Source: Mycolicibacterium bacteremicum
GTDB lineage: Bacteria > Actinomycetota > Actinomycetes > Mycobacteriales > Mycobacteriaceae
Assembly: GCF_002086115.1 (NCBI RefSeq)
Contig: NZ_MVHJ01000033.1
Span: 1-52,439, forward strand
DNA length: 52,439 nt
Reading direction: 5' to 3'
This document shows positions 32,047 through 41,284 of this stretch, piece by piece (within the stretch, counting starts at the first letter, position 1; each line of letters starts with the position of its first letter). The translations under genes were made by a program, and so were the position numbers. The notes beneath the pieces are model-generated. The model worked only from the letters and a program-made list of their open reading frames with translations. It did not search any database and had not been told where the DNA came from.

Positions 32047-32676
32047 CTAACGCAGGGCCGGAATGTCTTCGGGCGTGCGCGGAAACACGTACAGCGCCAT
32101 CTTGCGGTTCGCCATCTGGTGCTCACCCAGGAACGTGCAGCCCACGTATTCGACGAGCCGCCGCGCCCCGGTGTTGCGGTGATCCGGGTCGAACATCACC
32201 CGTCGGCACTGTGGTTCCCGTTCGAAGATATCGGCCATCAGCTTGGGCAGCATCAGCGGCGCGATGCCGCGGTTGACCAGCCGGGTGTCGGCGATCGCCG
32301 CGTGCACGCCGAGGTCATACGGATCCGCCTCGTACCGGGTGGCGATGGAATCCTTTGCCGCCCTGTACACCTCGACATAGCCGATGTCCTCACCCTTGCG
32401 GCTGGTGAGGAACGGCCGGGAGAACGTCCCGGCCAGTTGGGCTTTGAGGTACAGCCGCCAGCGCTCCGGTGGCCAGGCGTACTCCCAGGCCTCGGCCAGG
32501 TGCGGCAGGTTCATCCATCCCGAGATCAGCTCGGCGTCGGTGTCGGGATCGACGAGGCGCACGTCGTACGGATCTTTCACGGTGGGCGTGCACGGCGGGC
32601 CGACCAGACGCACCTCATCGGGGAGGTCGGTCAGCTCGCGCGGCAGGATCGGCAGCGGCTCGTCAGTCTCGATCAT
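32047..32676 (-). CDS. mbtK: Lysine N-acyltransferase for mycobactin (209 aa)
   Basis: Transfers the unsaturated acyl chain from MbtL to the epsilon-amino group of the lysine (N-acyl then N-hydroxyl in mycobactin). GNAT-type fold: LMLPKLMADIFEREPQCRRVMFDPDHRNTGARRLVEYVGCTFLGE is the acyl-binding and C-terminal region shared with IucB/RhbD-like proteins. Length about 210 as in M. tuberculosis MbtK (Rv1347c). Start MIETDEPLPI at 32676; a frame to 32745 is less likely. Confidence 0.9.
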   Translation of the reverse strand: MIETDEPLPILPRELTDLPDEVRLVGPPCTPTVKDPYDVRLVDPDTDAELISGWMNLPHLAEAWEYAWPPERWRLYLKAQLAGTFSRPFLTSRKGEDIGYVEVYRAAKDSIATRYEADPYDLGVHAAIADTRLVNRGIAPLMLPKLMADIFEREPQCRRVMFDPDHRNTGARRLVEYVGCTFLGEHQMANRKMALYVFPRTPEDIPALR

Positions 32677-32678
32677 TT

Positions 32679-32697
32679 GACAGCGAAGCCTACCCAA
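32679..32697 (-). promoter_or_regulatory. IdeR-box-like site overlapping the mbtK start
   Basis: On the minus strand TTGGGTAGGCTTCGCTGTC keeps the first half of the IdeR consensus (TTxGGTAGGCTT) and loses the second. It ends three bases before the ATG. Iron control of mbtK is expected from biology, but this match is weak and a true site may differ. Confidence 0.4.
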
Positions 32698-32766
32698 CGG
32701 CGTGATCTTGGGGTCGCCTACATACCTGGCCGTGCCCGCTCCCACCCATGATGCGATCGTAGGGAC

Positions 32767-32958
32767 ATGACCCGCGATCAGGTCGAGGAATTACGAAGGT
32801 GGACCGACGCCGGCGCGCACTGGCAGGTGGTGGCCCGCTCCCCCGGCCGGCTGACGATCGCGCTGCTGCGCTGCGACGGCGGTGAGGAGGTCGAGCGGTT
32901 CACCTCGGCCGACCCGGCTCTGCTGGCTTACGTCGGATCCCGGGAGGGTTCGGCTTAG
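32767..32958 (+). CDS. Small conserved mycobacterial protein (63 aa)
   Basis: ATG after TAGGGAC. Acidic helical start (QVEELRRWTDAGAHWQVVARS) then a beta hairpin LTIALLRCDGGEEVERFTSADPALLAYV. Lies between mbtK and the patatin gene. Such small WT-DAG...CDGGEE proteins are seen in mycobacteria with no assigned function. Confidence 0.7.
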   Translation: MTRDQVEELRRWTDAGAHWQVVARSPGRLTIALLRCDGGEEVERFTSADPALLAYVGSREGSA

Positions 32959-32967
32959 AGTCACGTC

Positions 32968-34638
32968 GTGCAGATACCGTTCCTCGACCGGCGCGCCCCG
33001 CGTCCCGCGCCCGTGCAGGACGCCCAGGCGGATTCCGCCGAGGAGCTGGAGAACGTCGAGGCGCTCACCGCCGATCTGCCCACCGCCGATCCGGCGCTGG
33101 CCCTGCAGAAGATGGAGAACCGGCTGGTCCGGCTGCACCTGGGGATGCCCGATGTGCTCAGCGACGATCAGCTGCGCCGGCTGCGCTACCTGCTGAACTT
33201 CGCCAAGCTCTCCGATTTCGAGCCCGGTGCGGCCGGGCCGGGCGGCAGCCGCGGGCGCGGTGATGTCGCGGTCGGCCCGGAACTGACGAATTGGCGCGCC
33301 CGGGTGGGTAACACGCTGCACGGCCCGCTGCGCGAGGAACGGGACGCGCTGACCGCGCTGCGCGACGCCCGCCACATTCTCGGTGCCCTGTCCGACGAGC
33401 AGGATGAGCAGCGCCGCACGCTCGCCGAGCGGCACGCCGACCGGTTCTCGATGGACGAGCTGGACGCCGAGGTGGGCCACAAGAAGCTGGTCACCGTCCT
33501 CGGTGGTGGCGGCGGCGCCGGGTTCGTCTACATCGGCGGCATGCAGCGGCTGCTGGAGGCCGGGCAGGTGCCCGATTACATGATCGGCTCGTCGATCGGG
33601 TCGGTCATCGGGGCGGTGATGGCCCGCTCACTGCCCGTGCCGATCGAGGAGTACGTGGCCTGGGCGAAGACGGTGTCCTACCGCGCCATCCTCGGTCCCG
33701 AGGAGCTGCGCCGCCGGCACGGGTTGACCGGGATGTTCTCGCTGCGCTTCGACGAGTTCGCCCACGCGCTGTTCACCCGCGAGGACGGCGAGCAGATGCG
33801 GATGTCGGATCTGGGCATCCCGTACGAGGCGGTGATCGCCGGGGTGCGCAGGCAGCCGTTCGCCGCACTGCCCGCGAAGTTCCGCCATCAGGAGCTCGCG
33901 GTGCTGCGGTTGCGCACGCTGCCGTTCCTGCCGATCGGGATGGGGCCGGAGGTGGCCGCCCGGATGTGGCAGGCCGCGGCGTTCATCGACTCCCGGGTGG
34001 TCAAGGCCATCGTCGTCGGCGGTGACGATCTGACTCGGGATTTCAATGTCGTTGACGCGGCGTCCTTCTCGTCGGCAATTCCCGGTGTGCTGCACCATGA
34101 GACCCGCGATCCGCGGATGGTGCCGATCCTCGACGAGATACTGGCCACCCACGATGTCGGCGCCATCGTCGACGGCGGGACCGCCAGCAACGTCCCGGTG
34201 GAGTTGGCCTGGAAGCGCATCCGTGACGGCCGGCTCGGCACCCGCAACGCGTGCTATCTGGCCTTCGACTGTTTTCACCCGCAGTGGGATCCGCGGCATC
34301 TGTGGCTGGCGCCCATCGCACAGGCCATCCAGTTGCAGATGGTGCGCAACCTGCCCTATTCCGATCACGTCGTGCGGTTCGCGCCGACGCTGTCCCCGGT
34401 GAACCTGGCGCCCTCGACCGGTTCGATCGACCGGGCCTGCGGCTGGGGGTACAAGCGGGTGGACAAGGCGATCCCGGTGACATCGGCTCTGCTGCAGCCG
34501 GTCTGGTGGGAGTATCGGGTGCCGACTGCCGGCAGCCGGGCCGCCCGCGACAAGGCCACCCCGATGAGCACCGTGCTGTCGGAGGCGCAGCGCCCGCGCA
34601 ACCGGTTCGAACGGTGGCGCGACCGCTACATCACCTGA
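32968..34638 (+). CDS. Patatin-like phospholipase (556 aa)
   Basis: Catalytic dyad visible: GSSIGS with Ser209 (G-x-S-x-G) and Asp402 in DGG (AIVDGGTASNVP). Oxyanion-hole motif GGGGGAGFVYIGG at about 179-191. The N-terminal 170 residues are a helical extension. Serine lipid acyl hydrolase of the patatin family, several of which occur in mycobacteria. GTG start at 32968, nine bases after the small protein gene. Confidence 0.87.
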   Translation: MQIPFLDRRAPRPAPVQDAQADSAEELENVEALTADLPTADPALALQKMENRLVRLHLGMPDVLSDDQLRRLRYLLNFAKLSDFEPGAAGPGGSRGRGDVAVGPELTNWRARVGNTLHGPLREERDALTALRDARHILGALSDEQDEQRRTLAERHADRFSMDELDAEVGHKKLVTVLGGGGGAGFVYIGGMQRLLEAGQVPDYMIGSSIGSVIGAVMARSLPVPIEEYVAWAKTVSYRAILGPEELRRRHGLTGMFSLRFDEFAHALFTREDGEQMRMSDLGIPYEAVIAGVRRQPFAALPAKFRHQELAVLRLRTLPFLPIGMGPEVAARMWQAAAFIDSRVVKAIVVGGDDLTRDFNVVDAASFSSAIPGVLHHETRDPRMVPILDEILATHDVGAIVDGGTASNVPVELAWKRIRDGRLGTRNACYLAFDCFHPQWDPRHLWLAPIAQAIQLQMVRNLPYSDHVVRFAPTLSPVNLAPSTGSIDRACGWGYKRVDKAIPVTSALLQPVWWEYRVPTAGSRAARDKATPMSTVLSEAQRPRNRFERWRDRYIT

Positions 34639-34645
34639 TGTTCAG

Positions 34646-35041
34646 CTAGAGGTCGCTGGCATCGTCGGGGACGTCGACGGCGTACTCGGCGAGCACCTCG
34701 ATGGGGACGATGTTCAGCGTGCGTTCGTGGGTGCACGCCATCACCACCGGGGCGGCGTAGCCGTCCTGGTAGGCGCGCAGCCAGTTCACCGCCGTCACAC
34801 ACCAGCGGTCACCGGGCACCAGCCCCGGGAAGCGGTACTGCGGCATCGGGGTGCTCAGGTCGTTGCCGATGGAGCGCTGGTGTTCCAGGAATTCGGCGGT
34901 CACCACGGCGCAGATGGTGTGCATGCCTGCATCTTCCGGGCCGGTGGAGCAGCAGCCGTCGCGGTAGAAGCCGGTGACCGGATCGCTGCCGCACGGTTCC
35001 AGCGGGCCGCCCAGCACATTCAGTTCGGGGTGTTCGGGCAT
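34646..35041 (-). CDS. DUF2237-family protein (131 aa)
   Basis: NVLGGPLEPCGSDPVTGFYRDGCCSTGPEDAGMHTICAVVTAEFLE is the family's opening; GDRWCVTAVNWLRAYQDGYAAPVVMACTHERTLN is its C-terminal core. Short soluble proteins found widely in bacteria, function not known. It ends 7 bases from the convergent patatin stop. Confidence 0.85.
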   Translation of the reverse strand: MPEHPELNVLGGPLEPCGSDPVTGFYRDGCCSTGPEDAGMHTICAVVTAEFLEHQRSIGNDLSTPMPQYRFPGLVPGDRWCVTAVNWLRAYQDGYAAPVVMACTHERTLNIVPIEVLAEYAVDVPDDASDL

Positions 35042-35063
35042 GACCCCATCATGCTCGCCGGGC

Positions 35064-38000
35064 TCACAGCGTGGTGACCGCCACCCCGTTCACGGTCACA
35101 CCGATCAGCTGGTACAACCACGCCGCGGCGTTGGTGTAGGCCGTCGCGATCGCATTGGACCGCTGAAGTGCCAGGTTGCGGAAGGTGATGCCGCTGACGG
35201 TGGCCCCGTTCTCGGTGATCATCGCCAGGATGCGCCCGGCACTGGACGGGGTGCCGCTGACGGTCAGACCCTCGATCGTCACGTTGCGCACGCTGGTGCC
35301 GGCGTTGCCCGCGTACACCAGGACCGCGCCGTGCACGACGGTGGCACTGGTGTTCGCGTTCGTGACGGTGCCGCCCAGGATGCGTACCCCGTCCACCGAC
35401 CGGGTGTTGTAACTCGGTTCGGTGGCGATGTAGACACCGGCGGAGTCGGTATCGCGCACGGTGATGTTGTTGTAGGTGATGTTCGTGCCACCGACGACGC
35501 TGATGCCGCGCCCCCAGGTGGTGCCGTTGACGGTCGGGTTGTTGACCACGATGTCGTGGCTCACCCCGCCGGTGTCCGGGTTGTAGGAGACCACCGCGAC
35601 CCCGTCGTCACCGGTCCATTCGGTGTAGGGATTGTTGACCACGCCGTGGTGCGAGCCGTTGGTCATGTGGATGCCGTCGGCCCGGGAGCGGATCACCCGG
35701 ACGTCGTTGAGCTCGAAATAGCCTGCGTTGTCGACATATATCCCGGCGCCGGCCGAACCGTTGATCGTCACATCGGTGACGGTGACGTGGTCGGCCATGA
35801 TCACCAGCTTGTGGTGCTGGGGGGCGTAATAGCGCGGACCGGTCAGCGCGGCGCCGAGCGTGATGTCGTGCAGGGTCACCCCGTCGGCCAGGATCTGCAC
35901 CGAGGAGGTGTTGTCGTTGGTCGCGTACAGCGTCGCACCGTTGCCGTTGATGGTCACCCCGGGCACCCGGATCGTGAGAACCCCGGAGTGTCGGTAGATC
36001 TGCGGGGCCAGGGTGAGGGTGTCACCGGGTTTGAGCGCGTCGAACATGCCCTGCAGCAGTCCGGTGCTGTCCCCAGGCACGGTGGTGGTGCTGGGCTCGA
36101 TGGTCACCGTGACCGCCACGGTGGCGGTGCCGGTGCGGCCGTCGTTGGCGGCGACGGTGAAGGTGACGGTGTCGACGCCGGGTGTCTGCGCTGCGGCATC
36201 GCGGGCGGCCTGGGTGGGTGTGAAGGTGTATCCACCCTGGGCATTGATGAGCAGCGTGCCGTTGCTCGGGGCCTTGGTGACGGTGTAGGTCAGCGGGTCG
36301 CCGTCGGGGTCGGTGAAGTTGAGCTGCCCGTTGACGATCCCGGTCGCCGGGTTGGGCGCGCCGATGGTCGGGACGCCGGCGGTGGGCGCGGTGTTGCCGC
36401 GGGTCAGGCTCAGGGTGCGCAGCGAGTTGTCCACCATGTCGGTGATGTAGATCTGGCTGCCGTCCGGGCTCAGCGCCAGTCGGTGCGAACCGTTTTCGGG
36501 TGAGCCGTCGATGGTCACCGTGCGCAGCACGGCGCGGGTGGCGGTATCGATCACCGAGATGGTGTCGCGGCCGTTGGCGACGTAGAGCAGGCTGCCGTCC
36601 GGGCTGAGCGCGATGCCCTGCGGTTGGCTGCCGACGGTGATGGTGCCGACCACCGACCGCGTGCCGGCGTCGACGACCGAGACGGTGCCGCTGCCGTGAT
36701 TGGTGACATAGACCCGCGATCCGTCGGCCGAGGCCACCAGTTCCGACGGGCTCGCGCCCACGGTGATCGGATTGCCGACGACCGTGTTGCTGGCGGTGTC
36801 GATGACGGTGACGGTACCCGCACCGGTGTTGGCGACGTAGAGGCGCGACCCGGCCAGCACGATGCCGCCCGGTTTGGCGCCGACGGCAATGGTGGCGACG
36901 ATGCTGTTGGTCGCGGTGTTGATCACCGAGACGGTGTTCTTGCCGTTGTTGGTGACGTAGATGCGGCCGCCGTCGGCCGAGACGTCGATACCGTAGACCT
37001 GGCCGCCGTTGGTCGTGATCTTCTGCACGACAGTGTGGTTGGCGGTGCTGATCACCGATATCGCGTTGCTGCCCCCGACGTACACCCGGGTGCCGTCATC
37101 GCTCAACGCGATCGCCTTGGGCGAGCTGACCACCTTGACGGTGGTGGTCGCACCGGTGACCCGGTCGATCACCGAGACGGTGTTGCTGCCGGCGTTGGCG
37201 ACGTAGATCTTGCCCGCCGACACCGCGACTCCGGCCGGGCTCCAGCCCACCCCCTTCGAGGAGGGCCCCGACAGCGCGGACGGCAGTACCGGCACGGTGA
37301 CGGTCACCGTGCTGGACAGCGTGCCGTCGCCGACGGTGACGGTGAAGGTGTCGTAGTCGGCGGCCGCGGTGATGCCCGCGGCCAACCGTGCCGCGGTGGT
37401 CGGTGTATAGGTGAACGCCCCGGTGGCGGGATGTACGGTGACCGTCCCGCGGCCGGGTCCGGCGGAGACGTTGTAGCTCAACGGGTTCGGTCCGGTGCCG
37501 TTGATGGCGCCGGTGACGGTGCCGGTGTTCTGGTCGGGGGTGCCCTGGGTGGGGGTGGCCGAGGGCGGTATGCCGGTGACGGATTCGAGTAGCAGTACGT
37601 CCTCGGTCTGGCGTCGGGTCCAGGCCAGCAGCGCCAGCGCTGCCGGCGTCTCGACGGGGACGTCGGGGGTGCCGTCGGCGGATTGGCGCGAGGTGGCGGT
37701 GGCCGCCGCCGTGACCGGCGCGGCGATCTGCTCCGGGATGACGACCTCCGGGATGGCCGGCGCCGCAGCGGGACCGGGCGCCGCCGGTGCGGTGACGGGT
37801 GCCTCCGGCGCGGCGGGGGTCACCGCGCCGGCATCATCAGCGGAGGCATCGGCGGCGGTCAGGGAGGCGTCGAACGTCTCGGATGCGGCCGGCTCGGCCG
37901 CGGGGCGCGGTGTCGTCTCGCGGCAGGTCGTGCAGGACAGTGGACTGCGGGCGGTGCGCTTGCGGATACCCGGCTGTGAGCGCGGCCCCTGCGGCATTTC

Positions 38001-38348
38001 GGCCTTCGGCCCGTCGGTGCCGGGCTCTCCGGCACCGGGTTCATCGGCACCGGGTTCGTCGGTGCCGGGCTCGCCGCTGTCGGGCTGCTCGGCGTCCGGG
38101 GTGCCGCCATCCGGGGTGTCGACGGGGCGGCCCGGCCCGGCGTCTGCGGAACCACTGCCCGCACCGGCATCCGGCGCAGACGGCGATCCACCACCCGACG
38201 ACGGCGAGGCCGGCGCGGAGGTTCCGGCTCCCTCGCCGTCGGTGGACGCCGATGCGATTGCCGGGCTGCCGATCACCGCGTAGCCGATACCGAGCGCCAC
38301 CGCCAGCACCCCGATACGGCCGATATGCGTTGCGTGAACCGTTGCCAT
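35064..38348 (-). CDS. Very large exported protein: YVTN-type beta-propeller, Ig/cadherin-like repeats and parallel beta-helix (1094 aa)
   Basis: Signal-type N-terminus (residues 10-35, hydrophobic core then PAIASAST). Residues 40-230 are a low-complexity Pro/Gly/Ala/Glu region with EPGTDEPGADEPGAGEP repeats. Residues about 255-355 resemble a cadherin/VCBS-type beta domain (FTVTVGDGTLSSTVTVTV). Seven YVTN-like blades follow (about 378-650; repeating pattern YVxNxGxNTVSVIDTATxxVVxTIxVGxxP). Another beta domain at about 655-750 (DPDGDPLTYTV...VAANDGRTGTATVAVTV). The C-terminal 320 residues form a right-handed beta-helix with repeating DVTINGSAGAGIYVDN-like turns, and GDDGVAVV resembling a polygalacturonase turn. 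Probably a surface or secreted adhesin/glycan-binding protein. Substrate and catalysis not shown. Confidence 0.85.
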   Translation of the reverse strand: MATVHATHIGRIGVLAVALGIGYAVIGSPAIASASTDGEGAGTSAPASPSSGGGSPSAPDAGAGSGSADAGPGRPVDTPDGGTPDAEQPDSGEPGTDEPGADEPGAGEPGTDGPKAEMPQGPRSQPGIRKRTARSPLSCTTCRETTPRPAAEPAASETFDASLTAADASADDAGAVTPAAPEAPVTAPAAPGPAAAPAIPEVVIPEQIAAPVTAAATATSRQSADGTPDVPVETPAALALLAWTRRQTEDVLLLESVTGIPPSATPTQGTPDQNTGTVTGAINGTGPNPLSYNVSAGPGRGTVTVHPATGAFTYTPTTAARLAAGITAAADYDTFTVTVGDGTLSSTVTVTVPVLPSALSGPSSKGVGWSPAGVAVSAGKIYVANAGSNTVSVIDRVTGATTTVKVVSSPKAIALSDDGTRVYVGGSNAISVISTANHTVVQKITTNGGQVYGIDVSADGGRIYVTNNGKNTVSVINTATNSIVATIAVGAKPGGIVLAGSRLYVANTGAGTVTVIDTASNTVVGNPITVGASPSELVASADGSRVYVTNHGSGTVSVVDAGTRSVVGTITVGSQPQGIALSPDGSLLYVANGRDTISVIDTATRAVLRTVTIDGSPENGSHRLALSPDGSQIYITDMVDNSLRTLSLTRGNTAPTAGVPTIGAPNPATGIVNGQLNFTDPDGDPLTYTVTKAPSNGTLLINAQGGYTFTPTQAARDAAAQTPGVDTVTFTVAANDGRTGTATVAVTVTIEPSTTTVPGDSTGLLQGMFDALKPGDTLTLAPQIYRHSGVLTIRVPGVTINGNGATLYATNDNTSSVQILADGVTLHDITLGAALTGPRYYAPQHHKLVIMADHVTVTDVTINGSAGAGIYVDNAGYFELNDVRVIRSRADGIHMTNGSHHGVVNNPYTEWTGDDGVAVVSYNPDTGGVSHDIVVNNPTVNGTTWGRGISVVGGTNITYNNITVRDTDSAGVYIATEPSYNTRSVDGVRILGGTVTNANTSATVVHGAVLVYAGNAGTSVRNVTIEGLTVSGTPSSAGRILAMITENGATVSGITFRNLALQRSNAIATAYTNAAAWLYQLIGVTVNGVAVTTL

Positions 38349-38650
38349 CAGTCAGCCAATCAGAGTGGGAGGCGCACCTCGTATTTGATTGTTCCGTTCG
38401 AAATCATGGCCAAGTTCTCACCGAAATGCATGTCATTCCAAGGAAACTCCACCCAAATTGCCTGCTCAGGGCGCCATCAACGAATGGCCGTCGCGGATTG
38501 AATAGCGCAGCTACAAATTTGCTGAAAATGGCGTTCTGCGCGAAGTATGCGGAATACCGGTGGCAACGTTCGGTTTGTCGGGAATTGCCAGAATGTCGCG
38601 AATGAGAACAACTGCACGTTGACCGCCGGCAACCGGTTTACAGTGTCTGC
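38349..38650. other. Upstream intergenic region of the large exported protein
   Basis: 302 bases, less GC-rich than its surroundings, divergent between the exported protein (start 38348) and a small membrane protein (38651). No hairpin or operator was recognised. It probably holds both promoters. Confidence 0.4.
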
Positions 38651-38884
38651 GTGGTGCTGATGCTGATGGTGCGGGTCATCGACGTGGTGGTGCGCGCGGT
38701 ACGCCTGATGGCGAGCGGATCGCCGGCCGGGATCGCCCTGCTGGTCCTGGTGGTGCTGCTGTTCACCGCCGGCGCGTTCTCGGCGGTCGCCCTCACGGCC
38801 TGGCTGCTCGCGCAGATGCAGAACAACCACGGCTGGATGGACGCCGTGCTGCCATGCGCCCTCGGCGGAACCTGCTCGCCCTAG
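38651..38884 (+). CDS. Small membrane protein (77 aa)
   Basis: GTG start. MVLMLMVRVIDVVVRAVRLM then a 25-residue hydrophobic segment (GIALLVLVVLLFTAGAFSAVALTAWLLA). C-terminus has two Cys (PCALGGTCSP). Likely a single-pass or two-segment membrane protein. The stop overlaps the nagA stop on the other strand at the palindrome CTAG (38881-38884). Confidence 0.65.
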   Translation: MVLMLMVRVIDVVVRAVRLMASGSPAGIALLVLVVLLFTAGAFSAVALTAWLLAQMQNNHGWMDAVLPCALGGTCSP

Positions 38885-40020
38885 GCCGGTTCCACCACCC
38901 ACTGGCCGCGGCGCAGCACGCCGGCCACGGCGAGGTCGGCATCCAGCACCACCAGATCCGCGGCCGTCCCGGCGAGCATCCGGGCATCCGGCAGGCCGAG
39001 CGCCCGGGCGGGGTTGACCGAGGCCTGCGACACCGCCGACTGCAGCGCCGCATCGCGCGCCAACCCGCTGTGCGCCACCGCGAACCGGAACACGTGATCC
39101 ATGGTGGCCGTGCTGCCGGCGATCGTCTCGGTCCCGGCGACCCGGGCCACCCCGCCGGTCACCTGCACCCCCAGCGGGCCGAGTTCGTACCAGCCGTCGG
39201 CCATCCCGGTGGCCGCCATGGCGTCGGTGATCAGCGACACCCGCTGCGGCCCTGCGCTTCGCGTGACGTGCCGGTAGATGGCCGGGTCGAGGTGCACCCC
39301 GTCGGTGATGAGTTCGACGGTCACCCGGTCATCCTCCAGCAGCGCGATCACCGGGCCGGGTTCGCGACGGTCGATCGGGCGCATCGCGTTGAACAGGTGG
39401 GTGCCGACCGTCGCACCCGCGTCGATCGCGCACCGGGTCTGGGCGTAGGTCGCCTCGGTGTGTCCGACGGCCACCACGACACCCGCGCCGACGAATCGAT
39501 CGATGGCTCCCGGAGCGCCGTGGCGTTCCGGGGCCAGGGTCACCATCCGGATACACCCGGCACCGGCGGCCAGCACCCGGTCGACCTCGACCGGGTCGGG
39601 ATCGCGCATCAGGGCGGGTTCGTGTGCACCGCATCGTGATTCGGACAGCCACGGCCCTTCCAGGTGGATCCCGTCGAGCAGGCCGGAGCGCACATCGGCG
39701 GCGAGCCCACCGACCTGGCGCAGCAGCTCCTGCGGCGCCGCGGTCACCAGGGAGGCGATCAGGGTGGTGGTGCCGTGTCGGCGGTGCAGGTCCACCGCCG
39801 CCGCGGTCTGCGCGGTGTCGGCGGCGGTGAAGTTGGCCCCGGCGCCGCCGTGCACATGGGTGTCGACGAATCCTGGCACCACGGTCACCGCCCCCAGCTC
39901 GCGGGCCGGCCCTGGCGGTGCGCCGGCCCCGGTCGCGCGGACCCTGCCGTCGGCCACGTCAATCCAGCCGGGCCGCAACAGTTCTGCGCCGGTCAGCACG
40001 GTGTCAGCGGCCAGCAGCAC
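38881..40020 (-). CDS. nagA: N-acetylglucosamine-6-phosphate deacetylase (379 aa)
   Basis: Amidohydrolase fold with metal-binding HVHGGAG (about residue 56), VGHTEATYAQT and HLFNAM, and the substrate-linked LITDAMAATG near the C-terminal third. Produces GlcN-6-P and acetate. Starts GTG directly after the nagB stop (0-base gap). Convergent with the small membrane protein. Confidence 0.93.
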   Translation of the reverse strand: MLLAADTVLTGAELLRPGWIDVADGRVRATGAGAPPGPARELGAVTVVPGFVDTHVHGGAGANFTAADTAQTAAAVDLHRRHGTTTLIASLVTAAPQELLRQVGGLAADVRSGLLDGIHLEGPWLSESRCGAHEPALMRDPDPVEVDRVLAAGAGCIRMVTLAPERHGAPGAIDRFVGAGVVVAVGHTEATYAQTRCAIDAGATVGTHLFNAMRPIDRREPGPVIALLEDDRVTVELITDGVHLDPAIYRHVTRSAGPQRVSLITDAMAATGMADGWYELGPLGVQVTGGVARVAGTETIAGSTATMDHVFRFAVAHSGLARDAALQSAVSQASVNPARALGLPDARMLAGTAADLVVLDADLAVAGVLRRGQWVVEPA

Positions 40021-40806
40021 TCAGATGCCCTGCCAGTCGGGCTTGGCACGGTAGGTCTCGCGGTAGTACTCGGCCAGTTGCAGCCGTCGTGCGGCGGCAT
40101 CGTCGAGCAACACGGTGACGTGCGGGTGGTGTTGCAGCACGCTCGCCGGCCACATCGCGCTGACCGCACCCTCCACCAGATGATGCACGGCCTCGGCCTT
40201 GCTCCGCCCGGTCGCCACCAGCACGACGTGCCGGGCATCCAGGATGGTGCCCAGGCCCTGGGTGAGGCAGTGCGTCGGTACCGCGTCGATATCGTCGCCG
40301 AAGAAGCGGGCGTTGTCGCGGCGGGTCTGTTCGGTCAACGTCTTGATCCGGGTGCGCGAGGCGAGCGAGGAACCCGGTTCGTTGAACCCGATGTGCCCGT
40401 CGGTGCCGATCCCGAGGATCTGCAGGTCCACTCCCCCGGCGTCGGCGATCGCGGCCTCGTAGGCCGCGCAGGCCGCCGGGATGTCCGCGGCCAGGCCGTC
40501 GGGACCCTGCACCGCTCCCTCGGCGAAATCCACCCGGTCGACGAAGACGGTGTCGATGACATTGCGGTAGCGCTCGGGATGGTCGGCGGGCAGGCCGACG
40601 TACTCGTCGAGGGTGAACCCGCGGACCTGCCGGAACGAAAGCCGGCCCGCGCCATGGCGGGTGGCCAGTTCGTCGTAGATGGACAGCGGTGAGGATCCGG
40701 TGGCCAGCCCCAACACCGCATCGGGCTTGCGGTGCAGCAACGCCTCGATGGCGTCGGCGGCGACGGCCCCAATGGTGGCCGCGTCGGGCAGGATGATGAC
40801 CTCCAT
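40021..40806 (-). CDS. nagB: Glucosamine-6-phosphate deaminase (261 aa)
   Basis: LGLATGSSPLSIYDEL (phosphate-binding), DEYVGLPADHPERYRNVI, GIGTDGHIGFNEPGSSLASRTR (catalytic loop) and the family length of about 260 are all present. Converts GlcN-6-P into fructose 6-phosphate and ammonia. One-base overlap with EIIA upstream. Completes the route from GlcNAc to glycolysis. Confidence 0.94.
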   Translation of the reverse strand: MEVIILPDAATIGAVAADAIEALLHRKPDAVLGLATGSSPLSIYDELATRHGAGRLSFRQVRGFTLDEYVGLPADHPERYRNVIDTVFVDRVDFAEGAVQGPDGLAADIPAACAAYEAAIADAGGVDLQILGIGTDGHIGFNEPGSSLASRTRIKTLTEQTRRDNARFFGDDIDAVPTHCLTQGLGTILDARHVVLVATGRSKAEAVHHLVEGAVSAMWPASVLQHHPHVTVLLDDAAARRLQLAEYYRETYRAKPDWQGI

Positions 40807-41267
40807 CAGCTGCTCGCCACGAACAGTCCGGCCCCGACCGTCAGGTGCGCCCCCAGCGGAGGGGTCACCGCGATGTTGCCGGGTTCGCGTTCGTCCATGA
40901 TCACCACGGGCACGATCGGGTTGAGGCCCTTGGCCACCACCGACGGGATGTCGTAGGTGATGACAACCTGTCCCGCGCTCACCTCGACACCCTGCTCCAG
41001 GTGGGTGGTGAAACCCTCGCCATTCAGCGCCACAGTGTCCAGTCCCAGATGTACCAGCACACCGACGTTGTCCGGCGTCAGCACGATGTAGGCGTGCGGC
41101 ATCAGCTTGAGCAGCTTGCCCGACACCGGGGCGACGGCGTCGACGATCTCGTGCGGCGGGTCGATGGCCGCGCCGAAACCGACCATGCCTTGCGAGAACA
41201 CCGGATCGGGCACATCGCCAAGCGCGACCGCGCGTCCCGCGACCGGGGCCAGAACGTTTGTCGTCAT
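40806..41267 (-). CDS. crr: PTS glucose-type EIIA component (153 aa)
   Basis: HLGLDTVALNGEGF with His73 is the phosphorylated residue (HxGxDTV). DPVFSQGMVGFGAAIDP is the family start motif. About 150 residues is normal. Passes phosphate from HPr to the EIIB domain of NagE across the divergent promoter. Start at 41267 (MTTNVLAPVAGRAV). Confidence 0.93.
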   Translation of the reverse strand: MTTNVLAPVAGRAVALGDVPDPVFSQGMVGFGAAIDPPHEIVDAVAPVSGKLLKLMPHAYIVLTPDNVGVLVHLGLDTVALNGEGFTTHLEQGVEVSAGQVVITYDIPSVVAKGLNPIVPVVIMDEREPGNIAVTPPLGAHLTVGAGLFVASS

Positions 41268-41284
41268 GGCCTCAACACTACGAG

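Noticed and set aside
32706..32730. Second IdeR-like site upstream of mbtK
   Set aside because: TAGGCGACC matches one half of the consensus but the other half is out of register by one base.
34974..36503. Long plus-strand frame opposite the large exported protein
   Set aside because: Val/Asp/Gly/His-rich shadow of the beta-helix and propeller coding repeats on the other strand.
36400..37300. DNA tandem repeats inside the large exported protein gene
   Set aside because: They reflect the propeller blade repeats at protein level and are too diverged to count as DNA repeats.
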